64,000 nt of DNA, taken from positions 2,294,001 through 2,358,000 of the forward strand of contig JAPXFQ010000078.1 of NCBI GenBank assembly GCA_028564705.1. The letters run 5' to 3'. Positions within the stretch are counted from its first letter, which is position 1. Each line of letters begins with the position of its first letter. The notes beneath the pieces are model-generated. The model was not told the origin of the DNA. It worked only from the letters and a program-made list of their open reading frames with translations, and did not search any database. A program made the position numbers and the translations under genes. Positions 9,061-20,637 of the stretch are shown here, piece after piece. The DNA comes from Apricaphanius iberus (Eukaryota; Chordata; Actinopteri; Cyprinodontiformes; Aphaniidae).

Positions 9061-11160
9061 CTGTTTGTGGATTCCTTTTGTCACTTATAAAACTAGCATT
9101 GTGCTTTTGAACCTGGTCGCACTTAAACTATAATCAGGTGGTTGCAGAATTTTGGCGTTAAAAAGAATCTGACACAGCCGAACGTATAAAATAAGAATTA
9201 TAAAACTTTGAACAAAAGTTGGTTGGAAAAGTTTATTAAATTTAAACAAATGTGAATTTCAAAGTTTTTGGAGGTCTTAGTTTTCCCTAAATCTGACAGT
9301 TTTGAAATGAAGCGGATGAAAACAGTTATAATTTTATGTAAAATTTAACGCGAAAGTGTGAGGCTAACACTGAAGTGGTCAAGGCATAATTCGTCAACTG
9401 CAAACATTGAGGCTCAATTTTGAACTGAATCAAAATAAGCCAATAATTTCTTTCGAGTTTATTCTGTAGAAACTTTAGAAAACTATAGGAAACTGAAACC
9501 ATATTAAAATGTAATACTCAGGATTTGAGTTTTTAGTGGTGGCTTGTCTTCACTTGGGTAGTTTAGTTTTTGCTCCACCTAGCGGTGGCTACAGCTCTAG
9601 AGGTTGCATTAAATACAGCTGCTCCACAAGACTTTAGGAGCAATCTGAATAAAGGGAGAAAGGTTTACCTGCTTATTGCATCAAGCCCGCTTGCTCATTG
9701 AGACACTATTGGTATGGCTCTTTGCCAGGGCTTAATTCTAAACCTATACACCCAGCAGAAAGTACTGGCACAACACCTAAAGTTCAAATGCGTAAGCTTT
9801 AGATGCATTGAAGCTTTTAAATAAAATGATGTACTCTGTTATGTCTAGCACTGGACTTGAGGCCCAGTTTTACTTCCCCCTGGGTGGGCAGAAACTGGCA
9901 TTTATAGGCCATGTCTCCACGATGGGTTTCTTTTGAGAAAGTTACCTTAAGTGATCAAATACTGTAACATTACACATTTGAGCGAATACATATTTGCCAT
10001 CATTGTGCTATATGTGGGTTTTCATGTCTGCCATTCAAAAACTAAAGTAACAGCCTTCTACAGATGCAATGCAAACGCTGCATGTTCTGTTCAAAAATGT
10101 GGGATAATTTTAGCAAGTGAGGAAAATAAAAGCATTCCCTTAGATTTAATTGCAGGTGCTCCCAGTGACTGAGATCTGTTCAGGTTAATTATAAATTTAG
10201 GTGTAAATCAAGACTGTTGCAGTGTTATAACAATCAACACTTGTAACAGCTGGAGTGACTTAAGACTCTGCTCTTTTGAACAATCTTTTTATTTGTATCT
10301 AAAGTTTGCTTCATCAATGCACTGGTAAAGTGAGATACTAATAAATAAAATATTGGCGTTTTTAACAAGACATGGAGCTGAATATAAATGTAAAGCGACT
10401 ATCATGTACAGGTTGGGGCCCAAACATGGAGTAAACATGTGTCCCTAACATTTGGGACCTGTTTAGGAAACCCCAATGGGTCCCAGCTAATTGTTTTTTT
10501 TTTTAGGTTCCATGGTGGCCCCAGATGTCTTTGCTCACATGGGTTCATCATGGGGCCCCAAACCATGTCCAGCAAGGAAACATGGAGTCCAGATGGGTAG
10601 AAAAAGGCTTATATTCAGTGCGCACTTGGGTTAACCAACCGGGGGCTCCAGCTATTTTGTCTTCAGTTTCCATTGTAGCCCATATTGTTCAACCCGCCTG
10701 ATCAAACTATGGGCCACATAGTTTATCCCAAATAGGATAAACAATTTAATGAATTTCACTAGTTCATCGTCAATATGTGCTTTGTTTTGTCTAAAACCAA
10801 ACTTTTTTCCCGGCTGCTGTAAAAAACTATATTGACCAAATATAAAGTTTCACCTTCGAATGGTTCTTGATCAGGAACCTAGCTATCTGGATGGGCTATG
10901 GTGACAGCAATTTGCAAATTAATGAAATTCATTGTAAATGTCAAACTTCATCTCTCTATAATTTGATTCATGAAATAGCCTCATGCAAAGAAGCCTGCCG
11001 ATGCCCTGAAACATCAATTCAAGCATTAGGTGGTTTGTAGTGAATGTTTCGTTATTAGACTAAATAAATCCCCGCTGTTATGAGGTTAGTGTTTCTGTAC
11101 CAAATCAAGAGAAGCAAAAACATTCACTTTCTATGTAAATCTAGTATTTAGAGCGAAAAA
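9061..11160. other. Intergenic region gas5 to torsin
   Basis: No coding exon or RNA gene recognised. About 10410-10640 is a GC-richer block with repeated TGGG(G)CCCC/CATGG words, looking like a decayed tandem or interspersed repeat. The remainder is AT-rich. Confidence 0.5.
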
Positions 11161-11404
11161 TGAATGCCGCCCCGCCACTCATTTTCGCCTTCTCTCTGTG
11201 TGGGCGGAGTTAGGCGGAACAAGAGAAGCTAGCGCTTCCCGACCCGGACATTATTTGTAGCTGTACGGTAGCGTGGGCGGAGACTGGACCCCTTCGCAAC
11301 CACAGCGGGCCAACACTTAGCTAACAGCAGCTTTAAATAGATGGGAGAACCGTCCCATTGACCAGTGTCTCCTCTGCCGCCGCGGCTTCCCGCCTCGCTC
11401 CCCG
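11160..11404 (+). promoter_or_regulatory. CpG-rich promoter and 5' UTR of the torsin gene
   Basis: GC and CpG content rise sharply here compared with the AT-rich flanks. GGGCGGAG boxes occur twice (gtgggcggagttagg and gcgtgggcggagactgg), consistent with Sp1-type sites. No TATA box is visible. The transcription start is not defined. Confidence 0.5.
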
Positions 11405-14400
11405 ATGTCTGTGCGCTGGTTGCTGCCTCTCATCTGCGCTCTGTCCGCAGAGGCCGACTTCCTCCACCTCGATAGCATTAGCAACGTATCCACTTACTAT
11501 TTCAACTACTTCTACTGCAACATCTGGGAGGGGGAGTGTCAGCCCCACCAGGATGATGCCACACAGCAAGGTGAGCAGGAATCGGGTGACATTTAAGACT
11601 CTGTTCCTACTTTGGTTTTTATGAGTACTACAGTGTTATAAACCCGTTTTTATGTGTGTGTTGCTGTGGTAAGTTCCTGTCGGGGACCTCTGGCCAGGCT
11701 TTCCTCAGGACTACACCGGCCTGCTGCATCAGTGGTACTGCAGCCTGGGCCAGTGCTGTGAGTCTGGAGACTGCAGGATAACCAACAACATCACAGGTAT
11801 TTATTTTAGTGTTTCACCCTCACCAGTCGAAACATGAACTTCTGTCATCTTGTAGGCATGTGGGGAGGAAAGGTTGCTGCTATGACAACCTGTCCAACCA
11901 GCTTTAGCAGTTGTAATTCGCCTCTTGCATCGCTGGGCAGGAAATTTGAGTTTCCCTTTAACACCGTTTTTAGAACATGTCGATATGCCAATATATCACA
12001 TTATTGACATACTTTTCAATATTCAAAAGCTATGTATCAATATTTATTATTTTTTTTTTTTACAATTTGAATGCAACAATTGATTATGGCGGTCATTTTT
12101 TACATACAGTTAAAAGTCTGATCGCTAGTTGGTGGTTGTTCCCATCTAATAAAACTGGATGTTCTGTATTAAACGGGTAGAAGTGTTTAGAATGGCCTGA
12201 GAGTTTTTCTACACTTAAATTCTGTTTAAATATATATCTATATATATATATATATATAGTCTTGGTCAATTATCAAGATAAATTGCAATTTATCGTACTG
12301 TACCTACTGTATCTTGAAACTGATCGTATCAACACATTATTGCCGATACACTTCCCTACACACCCCTCATAAAGTCCAGTTAAAGCATTTTGGTTTGTGT
12401 AGGTCCTTGCAGCATTTAGTTATTCCAAATTATCGCCCTTCCACCCCTGTGCTTGACAGGTGTATGTGCTAAAGATGCTCCAATCGATCAGCTAATTTTC
12501 CTCTGAGATTGGGGATCAGGAGGTCTGATACCAAAACAAATAAAAAAAATAAGATTTAATTACAAAATGCGGGTTTAAAACTATGTCCTATGTTAGATTC
12601 AAGTTTACAAGGAACATGTTATTTTTGACGCTACATGGGTATGATTTTCACGACAACTCCAGTCAAAAATAATTAAATAAATCAGCAACACATTTCCCTC
12701 TTTTTTATGAGATACATTCCTTAAAATAACAGTAACAATAAAACAAACTAAAGATATACAGATTAGGTAGTCTATTAGGTTAATTAATCTCCTGTATTTA
12801 GGAATCGTGCATGCATGTTTCTTCTCCACCATCAAATATGATCTTCTTACGTTTAGGATTTTATCTATGCTACTTTTAACTAAACTGATTAATGCCTGCC
12901 TTGCTGCAAGAAGGTTCTGGGTTCAAATCCTGGTATGCACCTTAAAAAAACAGAAGTTGTGCTGCCACATTCTTTACAGAGAGAAAAGGCTGTCACCTAA
13001 ACATTTAACGTTGCTAAAACTTTCTTCTTTTATAGAGCCTCTCTCACTTAAACTAGTGCATCTGATAAGCTGTTTCTTTCTCTCTGACATCTTGTGGAAG
13101 CAGGAAGAGCAGACCCAGTTTTTCCATGACCGTATTGACGATCATGGAAACTTTTATTTCTCCACTCAGTGTGTATAAATCCAGCTTCACGAAAGTGGGC
13201 CAAGCCTCTTTACTGTTTCCTGTGATCTCACTTTATTAGTTTATTGTAGATGTATCAGTAAACAGTTTTGCAAGAGGATTACTATGACAACGTTCCTGTC
13301 ATTTGGTCAGAAAGCTTGATTAGGAAATAGTTATTTAACCTGATAGAATCAACATTTGAGAGTCCTCATGATATTTGTTTGGATTACAGTTTGTATTTGC
13401 AGAGGAGAGAAATTAGTGTTAATTATTTTTTAACAGGTTTGATTTATAATAACTTGATGAGAAATGTTCCCTTTTGGCCACGCCTTTTCTCTGATACATA
13501 AGCTTTTATATTTTTATGTTAAAATTCATAATGTTGGGAAGCATTACACTTCAGCAGTAAATGTTCAAAGACAGAGTGCTGCACTTAGTATCTCTACATT
13601 CTCCCCATTCAGGTTTGGCTAAGGACCTGCAGACGAAGCTTCACGGTCAACATCTGGCCCAGTCTGTGGTTCTCAAAGCAATCCAGGGTTTTATCAACAA
13701 CCCAGAGTCCAACAAGCCCCTGACGCTCTCCTTCCACGGTTGGACTGGAACTGGCAAGAACTTTGTCGCCCGTATCATCGCTGACAACCTGTACAGAGAC
13801 GGGGTGAAGAGCGAGTGCGTCCGTCTGTTTATCGCCCCCTTCCACTTCCCACACGCCAGACTGCTGGACACGTATAAGGTGAGACATGCAGGAGACCCAC
13901 TTGGATCTCATGTCCCAGGGACATGGTAAACGTGGTCGTGGGTCAGTTCCCTTGCCTAATCAGATGTTTAGTCTGCGTTTTGTAAGCCAACTCACAAGCG
14001 ATAACGGTCACAATCTGGACCGATGCTCCAACACTACAGACATATGTGGATTTTTGGAACCTGGCTACAGTCCAACTAGGCCATAATGGCACAAATGGGC
14101 GCATATTTTTTTTTTAGCAATATATGTTTCAATACTAGTGTTTGCATAGCAGAGTTACAGAAACCTGTAGAACACAGAAAAATGTTATACTGGATAAAGC
14201 AGGAATCTGTGTCTGTAAAGATGAGATTCTTTACTAATGAGGTTTTCATTAAAAGTATTACATTTGTTTTTCTGAGCTGATTAAATTAGATACTGTCTTC
14301 AACCTATTAAGAATAAGTCTTCTTGTGTCGTATATGTTTAAATCAGGGGATACTTAGATGGATTTTAGTTTTATTCAGTTGTGGCGTCCGTTATCAGGGA

Positions 14401-17000
14401 CAGGTTGAAGTAGATTCTCAGTCATCCAAGGACACGGTAGTCTTGAGAGTTTAAATGAAGGCAACTCGACTGTTCCTTTCTGACAACATTTCGTTTCTCA
14501 TCCAAGAAACTTTTTTTTTAGTTCTGAAAAGACTGTATTGGGAGTATTGGATATATATGTCTTAAAGTTAGGGTTGTTAGACTTAAATGTCCAATACTCC
14601 CCATCCAGTCGTTTCAGAACTTAAAAAAAGCCTCTTGGATGAGAAACTGAGCGTTTTCAAGATGAGAATAAAATTCCAGTTGCTTTCATTTAAACTCTCG
14701 AGACTCTCATGGATAGGAAATTTTTTTTATTGCTCGAGTTGGCAAAAAACAAAATTATGTATTTCTTTGCAGAAAATGAGGGGAAATGAGCTTTATGGTT
14801 GTTTTGTTTATTGGCTTAGCAGAAAAATTAAAAAGAGATGGTTTCAAGTTACTCAATCCCTATAATATTTTGATTTATCTCTCAGAAAGACAGAGTTCTG
14901 CACTTAATGCAGATTTATTTATCCCTTACTCTCAATATTATATTTTTTTTTTCTCTAAATTTACTTTTAATTTTGTCTTTTTGTGTGTGTGTATCTCCAT
15001 TTTCTTTCATATCTCTGTTCTGGTAAATTATTTTGTGTTACACATGACCATACAAAAAGTGTTTTATGAATAAAATATGATTGATTTAATGTAAGATATT
15101 TAGTTAGCTCCTTTTCATTGGGTCCAGGGTCAACTGAGAGAAGCCATACGAGACTTGGTGCTGCGCTGCCCACAGACTCTGTTCATCTTCGACGAGGCTG
15201 AGAAGCTTCACCCGGGCCTGATCGACGCCATCAAGCCCTACATGGATCACTATGACAACGTGGATGGGGTCAGCTACCGTAGAGCCATCTTCATCTTCCT
15301 CAGGTCGGTGGACCAGTCCAAGGCATGTGTGGTCTGTGAAATCTGGGTCATCTTTGATGAAGAATGGGTGTCATCCTTATGAATGTTTCATGTTTTCAAT
15401 ACTTTGTCTAAAGTCTTCTTTAAAAGAATAACCCCATCAGTCCAGAAAGTGTTTGTCAGTGACTACTGGCTAACAAAAGTATGCAGTTGATTACATTTTT
15501 TTATGAAAACACCTCTTTCTATTTTCAAAATTAAACGTATATAAATGGGGAAATTATTTCAAGTCAGCATATTTTATAAACAAATATTCAGAAATGATCA
15601 ACTTCTAATTTGCCATTTATATCTTCATAAAAAGTTTTTTCAATAATAAGCTTTATATTAAACTGGATGAAATGGTTACTTTGCTAATTTATTTAATTAT
15701 TCCTTGTCGTGTTCCCCAGGGGTCAGTGTTGGCCCCAAATAGTAAATTAATGATTTAGATGATTTATGATTTATTAAATTCACTGAACTAGGGGAAAACG
15801 TAATAACTTTAATATAAAAAAAACTACCAAGCGAACCCACCTGAAAAAGGACGAGATCAATTTAGAGGGATTAGATAAAAGCAAGTTCTCTGAGATAGTA
15901 ATGTAGGAGTTGTTACACAAAGATAAACTGTCTTATTATAAATCAGATTTGAGTAAAGCAAGTACAGGACTATGATTTCTAACTGAATTCAACATATTTA
16001 CCATACATGAAATTGAGGTCAAAGGTAATAATCACGTCACATCTTTTTTTTCTTTTTTTTTACATTAAAAAAGGAAGGTCTGTATTGTTTTACAATGAAT
16101 AATAGCCTATTTAATAGACAATTATAGTTTTTTTGTTTTTTTGATCAGGACAAGTTTGTAGGAATCCTGAAAAGTAAAGATAAACCAAGTTATTACCGTT
16201 GAATCACACCTGCATCAACATGAACTGTCAGAAAATATATTTTTTGTGACTAAATATTTAAGTAGATAATCCTTTTTAACAGTCTTTTCCTTAGATTCGA
16301 ATACATTCTTAACTTCAGCTAAGCTGAGCTTTTAATGTGTGCGTAAAAAAAAAGAAACAAAGGTTACAGTTACAGGATGTGTATGTTCTCTGCTAAGCTA
16401 CTTAAAGTATGCACAAGTGTGATAAATGTGTCACTTCTTTCTGTCACTGCAGCAACATAGGAGGTGCAACAATAAATGATGTGGCGCTGGACTTCTGGCA
16501 CTCGGGTCAGAATCGGGAGGACATCGGTATGGAGGACCTGGAGCATCGACTTCGAGCTGAAACTCTAGAGACCCAAGGTATGAAGCTAAGGCAGGTTCAG
16601 GTTGTCACATATTTGAAGACTTTTTTTTTTTTTCCTAGTCTGCAGCCAGCAAACTGAGGCACAAACACCTGATAATAATTAGGTGAAAATTGCCTTTATG
16701 TGTGTTTTTAAAAACTGCTTTTGTTATTATTTCTTTTTATTCTCTATTTTAGGGGGGTTTGCCCAGAGTGAGCTGATGTCAGACCACCTAATTGACTTCT
16801 TTGTGCCGTTCTTGCCTCTGGAGTACCGTCACATTAAGCTTTGTGCGCGAGACGCCTACGCGGCGCGTGGTCTGGAGGCAGACGAAACGACACTGGATGA
16901 GGTGGCCAAGGCAATGCTGTACGTTCCCAAAGAGGAGAGACTCTTCTCGGCCCAAGGATGCAAGTCCATCCCACAGAGGATCAATTTCTTCCTCCCTTAG
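11405..17000 (+). CDS. tor3a: Torsin family AAA+ ATPase, probably torsin-3A (6 exons)
   Basis: ER-lumenal/nuclear-envelope AAA+ ATPase. Exons 11405-11570, 11674-11796, 13613-13878, 15128-15303, 16453-16577 and 16753-17000 join in frame to 367 residues. The protein has an N-terminal signal peptide ([15 protein letters not shown]), a Cys-rich segment (about 30-95, including YCNIWEGEC and CCESGDC), torsin Walker A GWTGTGKN at 139-146 (Asn in place of Thr, as in all torsins), Walker [10 protein letters not shown] around 204-212 and the sensor-2 GCK at 354-356. FLPLEYRH and the C-terminal [15 protein letters not shown] resemble torsin-3A more than torsin-1 (KLDYYYDD end) or torsin-2. However DAIKP..DHYD.VDGVSY is torsin-1-like, so the subfamily is less sure than the family. 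Torsins need LAP1 or LULL1 to activate hydrolysis. The start was chosen because this ATG gives the signal peptide and is in frame with exon 2. Confidence 0.9.
12233..12260. repeat. (TA)n microsatellite in torsin intron 2
   Basis: Uninterrupted TA dinucleotides following 'atatatctatata'. Confidence 0.85.
12895..12940 (+). repeat. Short tRNA-like SINE head fragment
   Basis: GGGTTCAAATCC at 12919-12930 fits a pol III B box, preceded by 'tgctgcaagaaggttct', the same layout as the tRNA-derived SINE at 48290 read on the other strand. Torsin intron 2 (11797-13612) is otherwise AT-rich with nothing else recognised. Confidence 0.4.
14441..14703. repeat. Foldback (long inverted repeat) in torsin intron 3
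   Basis: The left arm 14441-14551 (tcttgagagtttaaatgaa ... gggagtattgga) is closely matched by the reverse complement of the right arm 14590-14703 (tccaatactcccc ... ctttcatttaaactctcgaga), around a loop of about 38 bases. Both arms contain 'tttctcatccaag'. This is most likely a palindromic MITE. Confidence 0.8.
15700..15830 (+). mobile_element. Degraded LINE reverse-transcriptase fragment in torsin intron 4
   Basis: The frame at 15709-15740 reads VPQGSVLAP, close to the conserved reverse-transcriptase motif (G)VPQGSVLGP. Stops follow soon after. Only a short remnant is readable. The rest of the intron (15304-16452) is AT-rich. Confidence 0.45.
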
Positions 17001-18260
17001 AAGGAGACAGACGGCACAACCCAGAGGAGGACTTAAAGTTGCTTTCTCGGCCCATCTGCATACAGAGCGCCTCCCCCGCTCTGTTATCTGCACTAAACCC
17101 CCCCTCCACACACCGAACACATGCTTTGTCTGTCCAGGTCCTTCAGAGACGGCCAGACAGCAGGGCAGGTTCAAGGATAGGAGGAGGGAGCAGCGTGAGC
17201 CAACCTGCAGGGGGCGGGAGTGTGGTAGGAAACACTCATTCCAGACGTTCGTTATGGGAGGTGTGGCTGCTCTCCCTTATCTGCCTGGTTTGAGTATCAC
17301 AGTGTCAGGATGAAGAGAAGAAGTCTGTGGCTGTGAAGTGTTTGTCATAAAACTCAAGTTCCCTCTCACTATTTATATTAGTCTTTTATGAAGTTACAAG
17401 TTGTCCTGTTTATTTAATGTATTTTTATTATAAGTTAACTAGTTATGTGTTGGTATTTGAAGAAGAGCTATTGTGCTTATCTTCACACCTTTATTTATTG
17501 ATATAATTTGTGCCATAGTTGAACTTTTTTACTGTTCTGTGTGGTGTTTGTGGATTTGTGCACACCGTTTAAACTGTAAAGCACACCTAAGATAATTTGA
17601 CCCTTTAAACCCAAAATGAATACACAGCACTCTATTACACAATTATTGTCACAAGTACTTAGCCCCAATGTAGGTATAAGCTCCCACATAATCGTAGCTC
17701 TTATGAATTGTATCTGTCATAATTTTATTCATACAACAATTAAGTTTTTGTGTCATTATAGAACGAGCTGTGTTAACACAAACTAGAAAAGCCCTCCACC
17801 AAGCCAGCTCAGTACACCCCCCCCCCCCCAAACTGTGATCCAAGTAATCACTTGTACGGACATTTCCTGAAAACTTCATCCAAACATGTCGCCAACTTTT
17901 TGAGTTTTGCTGCTAACTGAGAGAAAAACATAAACGAGGTAAACGTGGAATTCGTCATCAGCAGTTGTGTAAATGTTACTGTAAACTCATTAAGCCATGT
18001 GTGGAAGCGAAGAAAAGTGTGTGCAACTGAAGTTTTTATTAAACTTCTTTTTCATCCAAGGTCAAACTATGAAATGCCTTTTTTATGTGAAGAAAATCTG
18101 TAATTGTTTTGTTTTCCTTTTTTTATTAATTTAGTGTCACCCTGAACCTCACTCTGACTTGGGTTGATGTAAAGGTTTCGTTGTATTGAAGTTAAAATCG
18201 CTTCAAATACGCTGAAGTATGGTAAAAAGGAATAAAACCTTAAAATATCAACAACAGTTA
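17001..18260 (+). other. Torsin 3' UTR
   Basis: Follows the TAG at 16998-17000. A likely poly(A) signal is AATAAA at 18231-18236. A run of about 13 C lies at 17818-17830. End position inferred. Confidence 0.5.
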
Positions 18261-18419
18261 TTGTTTTGACTCTGGTATTCAGTCATGCTTCACCATGTGA
18301 GTTAGTTTTAAATTTTCGTCTTTGTAAATCTATAATCTAAATGTTTTTTTCCTTCACACAGGAAAAGTATTTTATTGTAGAGAGTATGTTAACTTCAGAC
18401 ATGTTACTTCATATACCAT

Positions 18420-18640
18420 GCCTTTCAACAGTATTTATACCCATTGGTCTTTTTATTTTATTTTTTATTGGCAGCTTCACAACTACAGAGGCCAGCGCAT
18501 TTTATTTGGAATTTTTGTGATGGATCAATCCCAAGTGGTGGAAGAAAATGTATCTCTGCTCTTTTTTTAACAAATGCAAATCTGAAATGTGCTGCATGCC
18601 ATTATAGTTTGGCTCCTTTACTTTGATGCTGCCAAATACA
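18420..18640. repeat. Terminal piece of a recurrent fish interspersed repeat
   Basis: 'acagtatttatacccattgg', 'gcattttatttggaatttt' and 'caaatgcaaatctgaaa' strongly recall a repeat widespread in fish. Probably the same family as 1815-2130 and 49980-51150. Superfamily not assigned. Confidence 0.5.
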
Positions 18641-18989
18641 TTTGGTGGAAACCTTTCTCTTCTAAAGTGAATAACAGATTTAATTTAATTTAATCTCATC
18701 ATAATTAAACCTGCGCTTTGATAGTTTGAATGTTACAGAACATTCGAACATTTGATAGAATGTTACAGAACAAAGCTATGAGGTAAATTACACAGAACTT
18801 TACATAACACAATAACCTATTCAACAAAAAAGATGCAGTCATTTTACATACGGATAGTCGACACACTTGATTTACCTCTTAGATCAATTAAGTAAACTTA
18901 AATTTGAGACCACAACTTCCTGTGAATAGCTGAAATCCACAAATACTTGAGACTTTCTTTAAAAGTGTTTTTAACTGCCTCGCTTAGTA

Positions 18990-19190
18990 GTTCCAATACA
19001 AAACACATCTTAAATTGCAATGATATGCACTGTGGTAACTGCCTGTTACCTGGTGATATAATATAGAGCTGAGTATCATCTACATAATTATGGTTACTAA
19101 TCTTATTGCGTGTTCCAATGTGGGCTAAAGGGAGCATGTAGATATTAAATATGACGTACACCCCACAAGTGATTTCTGTCCTGGTAATAT
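18990..19190 (-). mobile_element. Degraded LINE reverse-transcriptase fragment
   Basis: On the minus strand a reading frame contains FNIYMLPLAHIGTRN followed by NYVDDTQLYI (YVDD at 19075-19086). YxDD is the RT catalytic box, and LPL..I.R....HxYADDTQLY is typical of fish L2/Rex-like LINEs. Only this short segment survives. Confidence 0.65.
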
Positions 19191-20337
19191 GGGGAAACTG
19201 ATCAGAGTTGCTTATGTATGTATTTGTGTTATTCATATGGTATTTTTCTCTTTAATTGCATGAATTTACTCAAATTACAGGAAATTTGGGGGAATATATC
19301 ATATAGAAGCGGTTGGTGAAGTCACCTGGGCTGACTAGAATGGACAGATTTTATTACCAAAAAGTTAAAGTAATCGTTTGGAACCAAGTTATTATAAAAA
19401 GCATGTGCTTTAGTCAATGTGTTATATTAGTATGTTTTCTCCAACTATGTTTTTCATACTACTTCCAGTACTTCCTCCAAAAATAACTTCCAGGCACATA
19501 GTCAAGACCCGATTCTTACCAGTAAGGAATGCATTTTCAGTCCATCCGAAGCTATCATGGTTATTCTAATCAACAACATAAGGAAGAAGTACAGAAAAAA
19601 AGATATAGTTACAAATCATTGTCAGAAAGGAGATTTTTTTTTAACATTATACAAGCAGAATATGGCATTTAAATTCATACATATTCAATGACAAATTGCA
19701 CAAAAAAAATGTCTATAGTTTCTCCGGGGATTAATTTGAGTTTAACTGTGGCTCAGACAGGCAGGACCCTTAAATCTCAAATGCAACTTTAGAATCTATG
19801 TCAAAATATGTGAAAAGTTGCTATGTTGAGTATAGTATTTTCTCATGCCGGCTAATTAGCTGTATTGTACCTTGTGTAATATCACCCAAAACACACAACG
19901 CATCATTTTCGGTGCGCTTTTGATACGCGATGTGTTAAACTTTACAGTGGAAATCCATATTTTACTGTCCAGCTATATTTTAATTGTCCGTGTATATATT
20001 TGTTGTAGGAAAAAAAAGGATAGTTTTAAACTGAGGCTTTGGATGGTTAAGTTATGGCTCTGTATTTCCAGCTATATTTGCATATATCTGTACTTTGTTG
20101 ACTCCTAAAACTCCGCTGATTAACAGCATTGATTCTCTAGCACCATTAATTAAACACTCTAGAAAATATGGCTGATTTTACATGCTGGTTAAATGTGTCG
20201 GTTTTGTCTTTATTAGTTATTCTGTTTAGGAGTTCTAATACTAATAAGATCTATTCTTCCACTGATCTTTTTTTCCCCTCCAGCCATGTGATTCATCCAG
20301 GAGCATCATTCTTCTTAGGGCGTGTATTAACGAAATG

Positions 20338-20356
20338 CGTGGTCTTATCCCATTGG
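20338..20356 (+). promoter_or_regulatory. ER stress response element (ERSE) upstream of calreticulin
   Basis: CGTGG (20338-20342), exactly nine bases, then ATTGG (20352-20356): the reverse complement of CCAAT-N9-CCACG. ERSE binds NF-Y plus ATF6/XBP1 and drives ER chaperone genes on ER stress. Its position, 282 bases before the calreticulin ATG, makes function likely. Confidence 0.8.
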
Positions 20357-20434
20357 CTACAGACCTTGGAGTTCAGATTTTCTGCCCTCCGATTGGCTGA
20401 ATGCTCATGCATTGGTTTGCAGCCGTAGACCAAT
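20352..20434 (+). promoter_or_regulatory. Cluster of CCAAT boxes in the calreticulin promoter
   Basis: ATTGG at 20352-20356, 20392-20396 and 20411-20415, and CCAAT at 20430-20434: four NF-Y-type boxes in 83 bases. Only the first has the ERSE partner at N9 spacing. Confidence 0.6.
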
Positions 20435-20637
20435 CCGATTCAGACATCTGTTCTTTGCAGAAAGGAGAGCGGCTTGTGTGCCTCGGCGGGTCTGTGCTGT
20501 GATATGGTTGCATGAGACAGAGAGAGACTGGATCAACGCCGAAGATATTCAGCCTAGATAAAGCAGATATATCCACAGAGGCGTGTGTTTGCAGTTCGTC
20601 ATCTTTAATCCGGACGGGGCGCGTTTAGCTCGTAACC

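Larger units (their letters stand above)
18260..20330. other. Intergenic region torsin to calreticulin
   Basis: Contains a piece of a recurrent fish repeat (18420-18640) and a LINE RT remnant (18990-19190, minus strand). No other gene or RNA recognised. Confidence 0.5.

Noticed and set aside
11358..11624. 88-codon + strand frame over torsin exon 1
   Set aside because: Different frame from the torsin protein, no ATG start, runs past the splice donor.
16788..17313. Long overlapping frames (128 and 173 codons) on both strands at the torsin 3' end
   Set aside because: They overlap the last torsin exon in other frames and resemble no protein; the GC-richer base composition explains their length.
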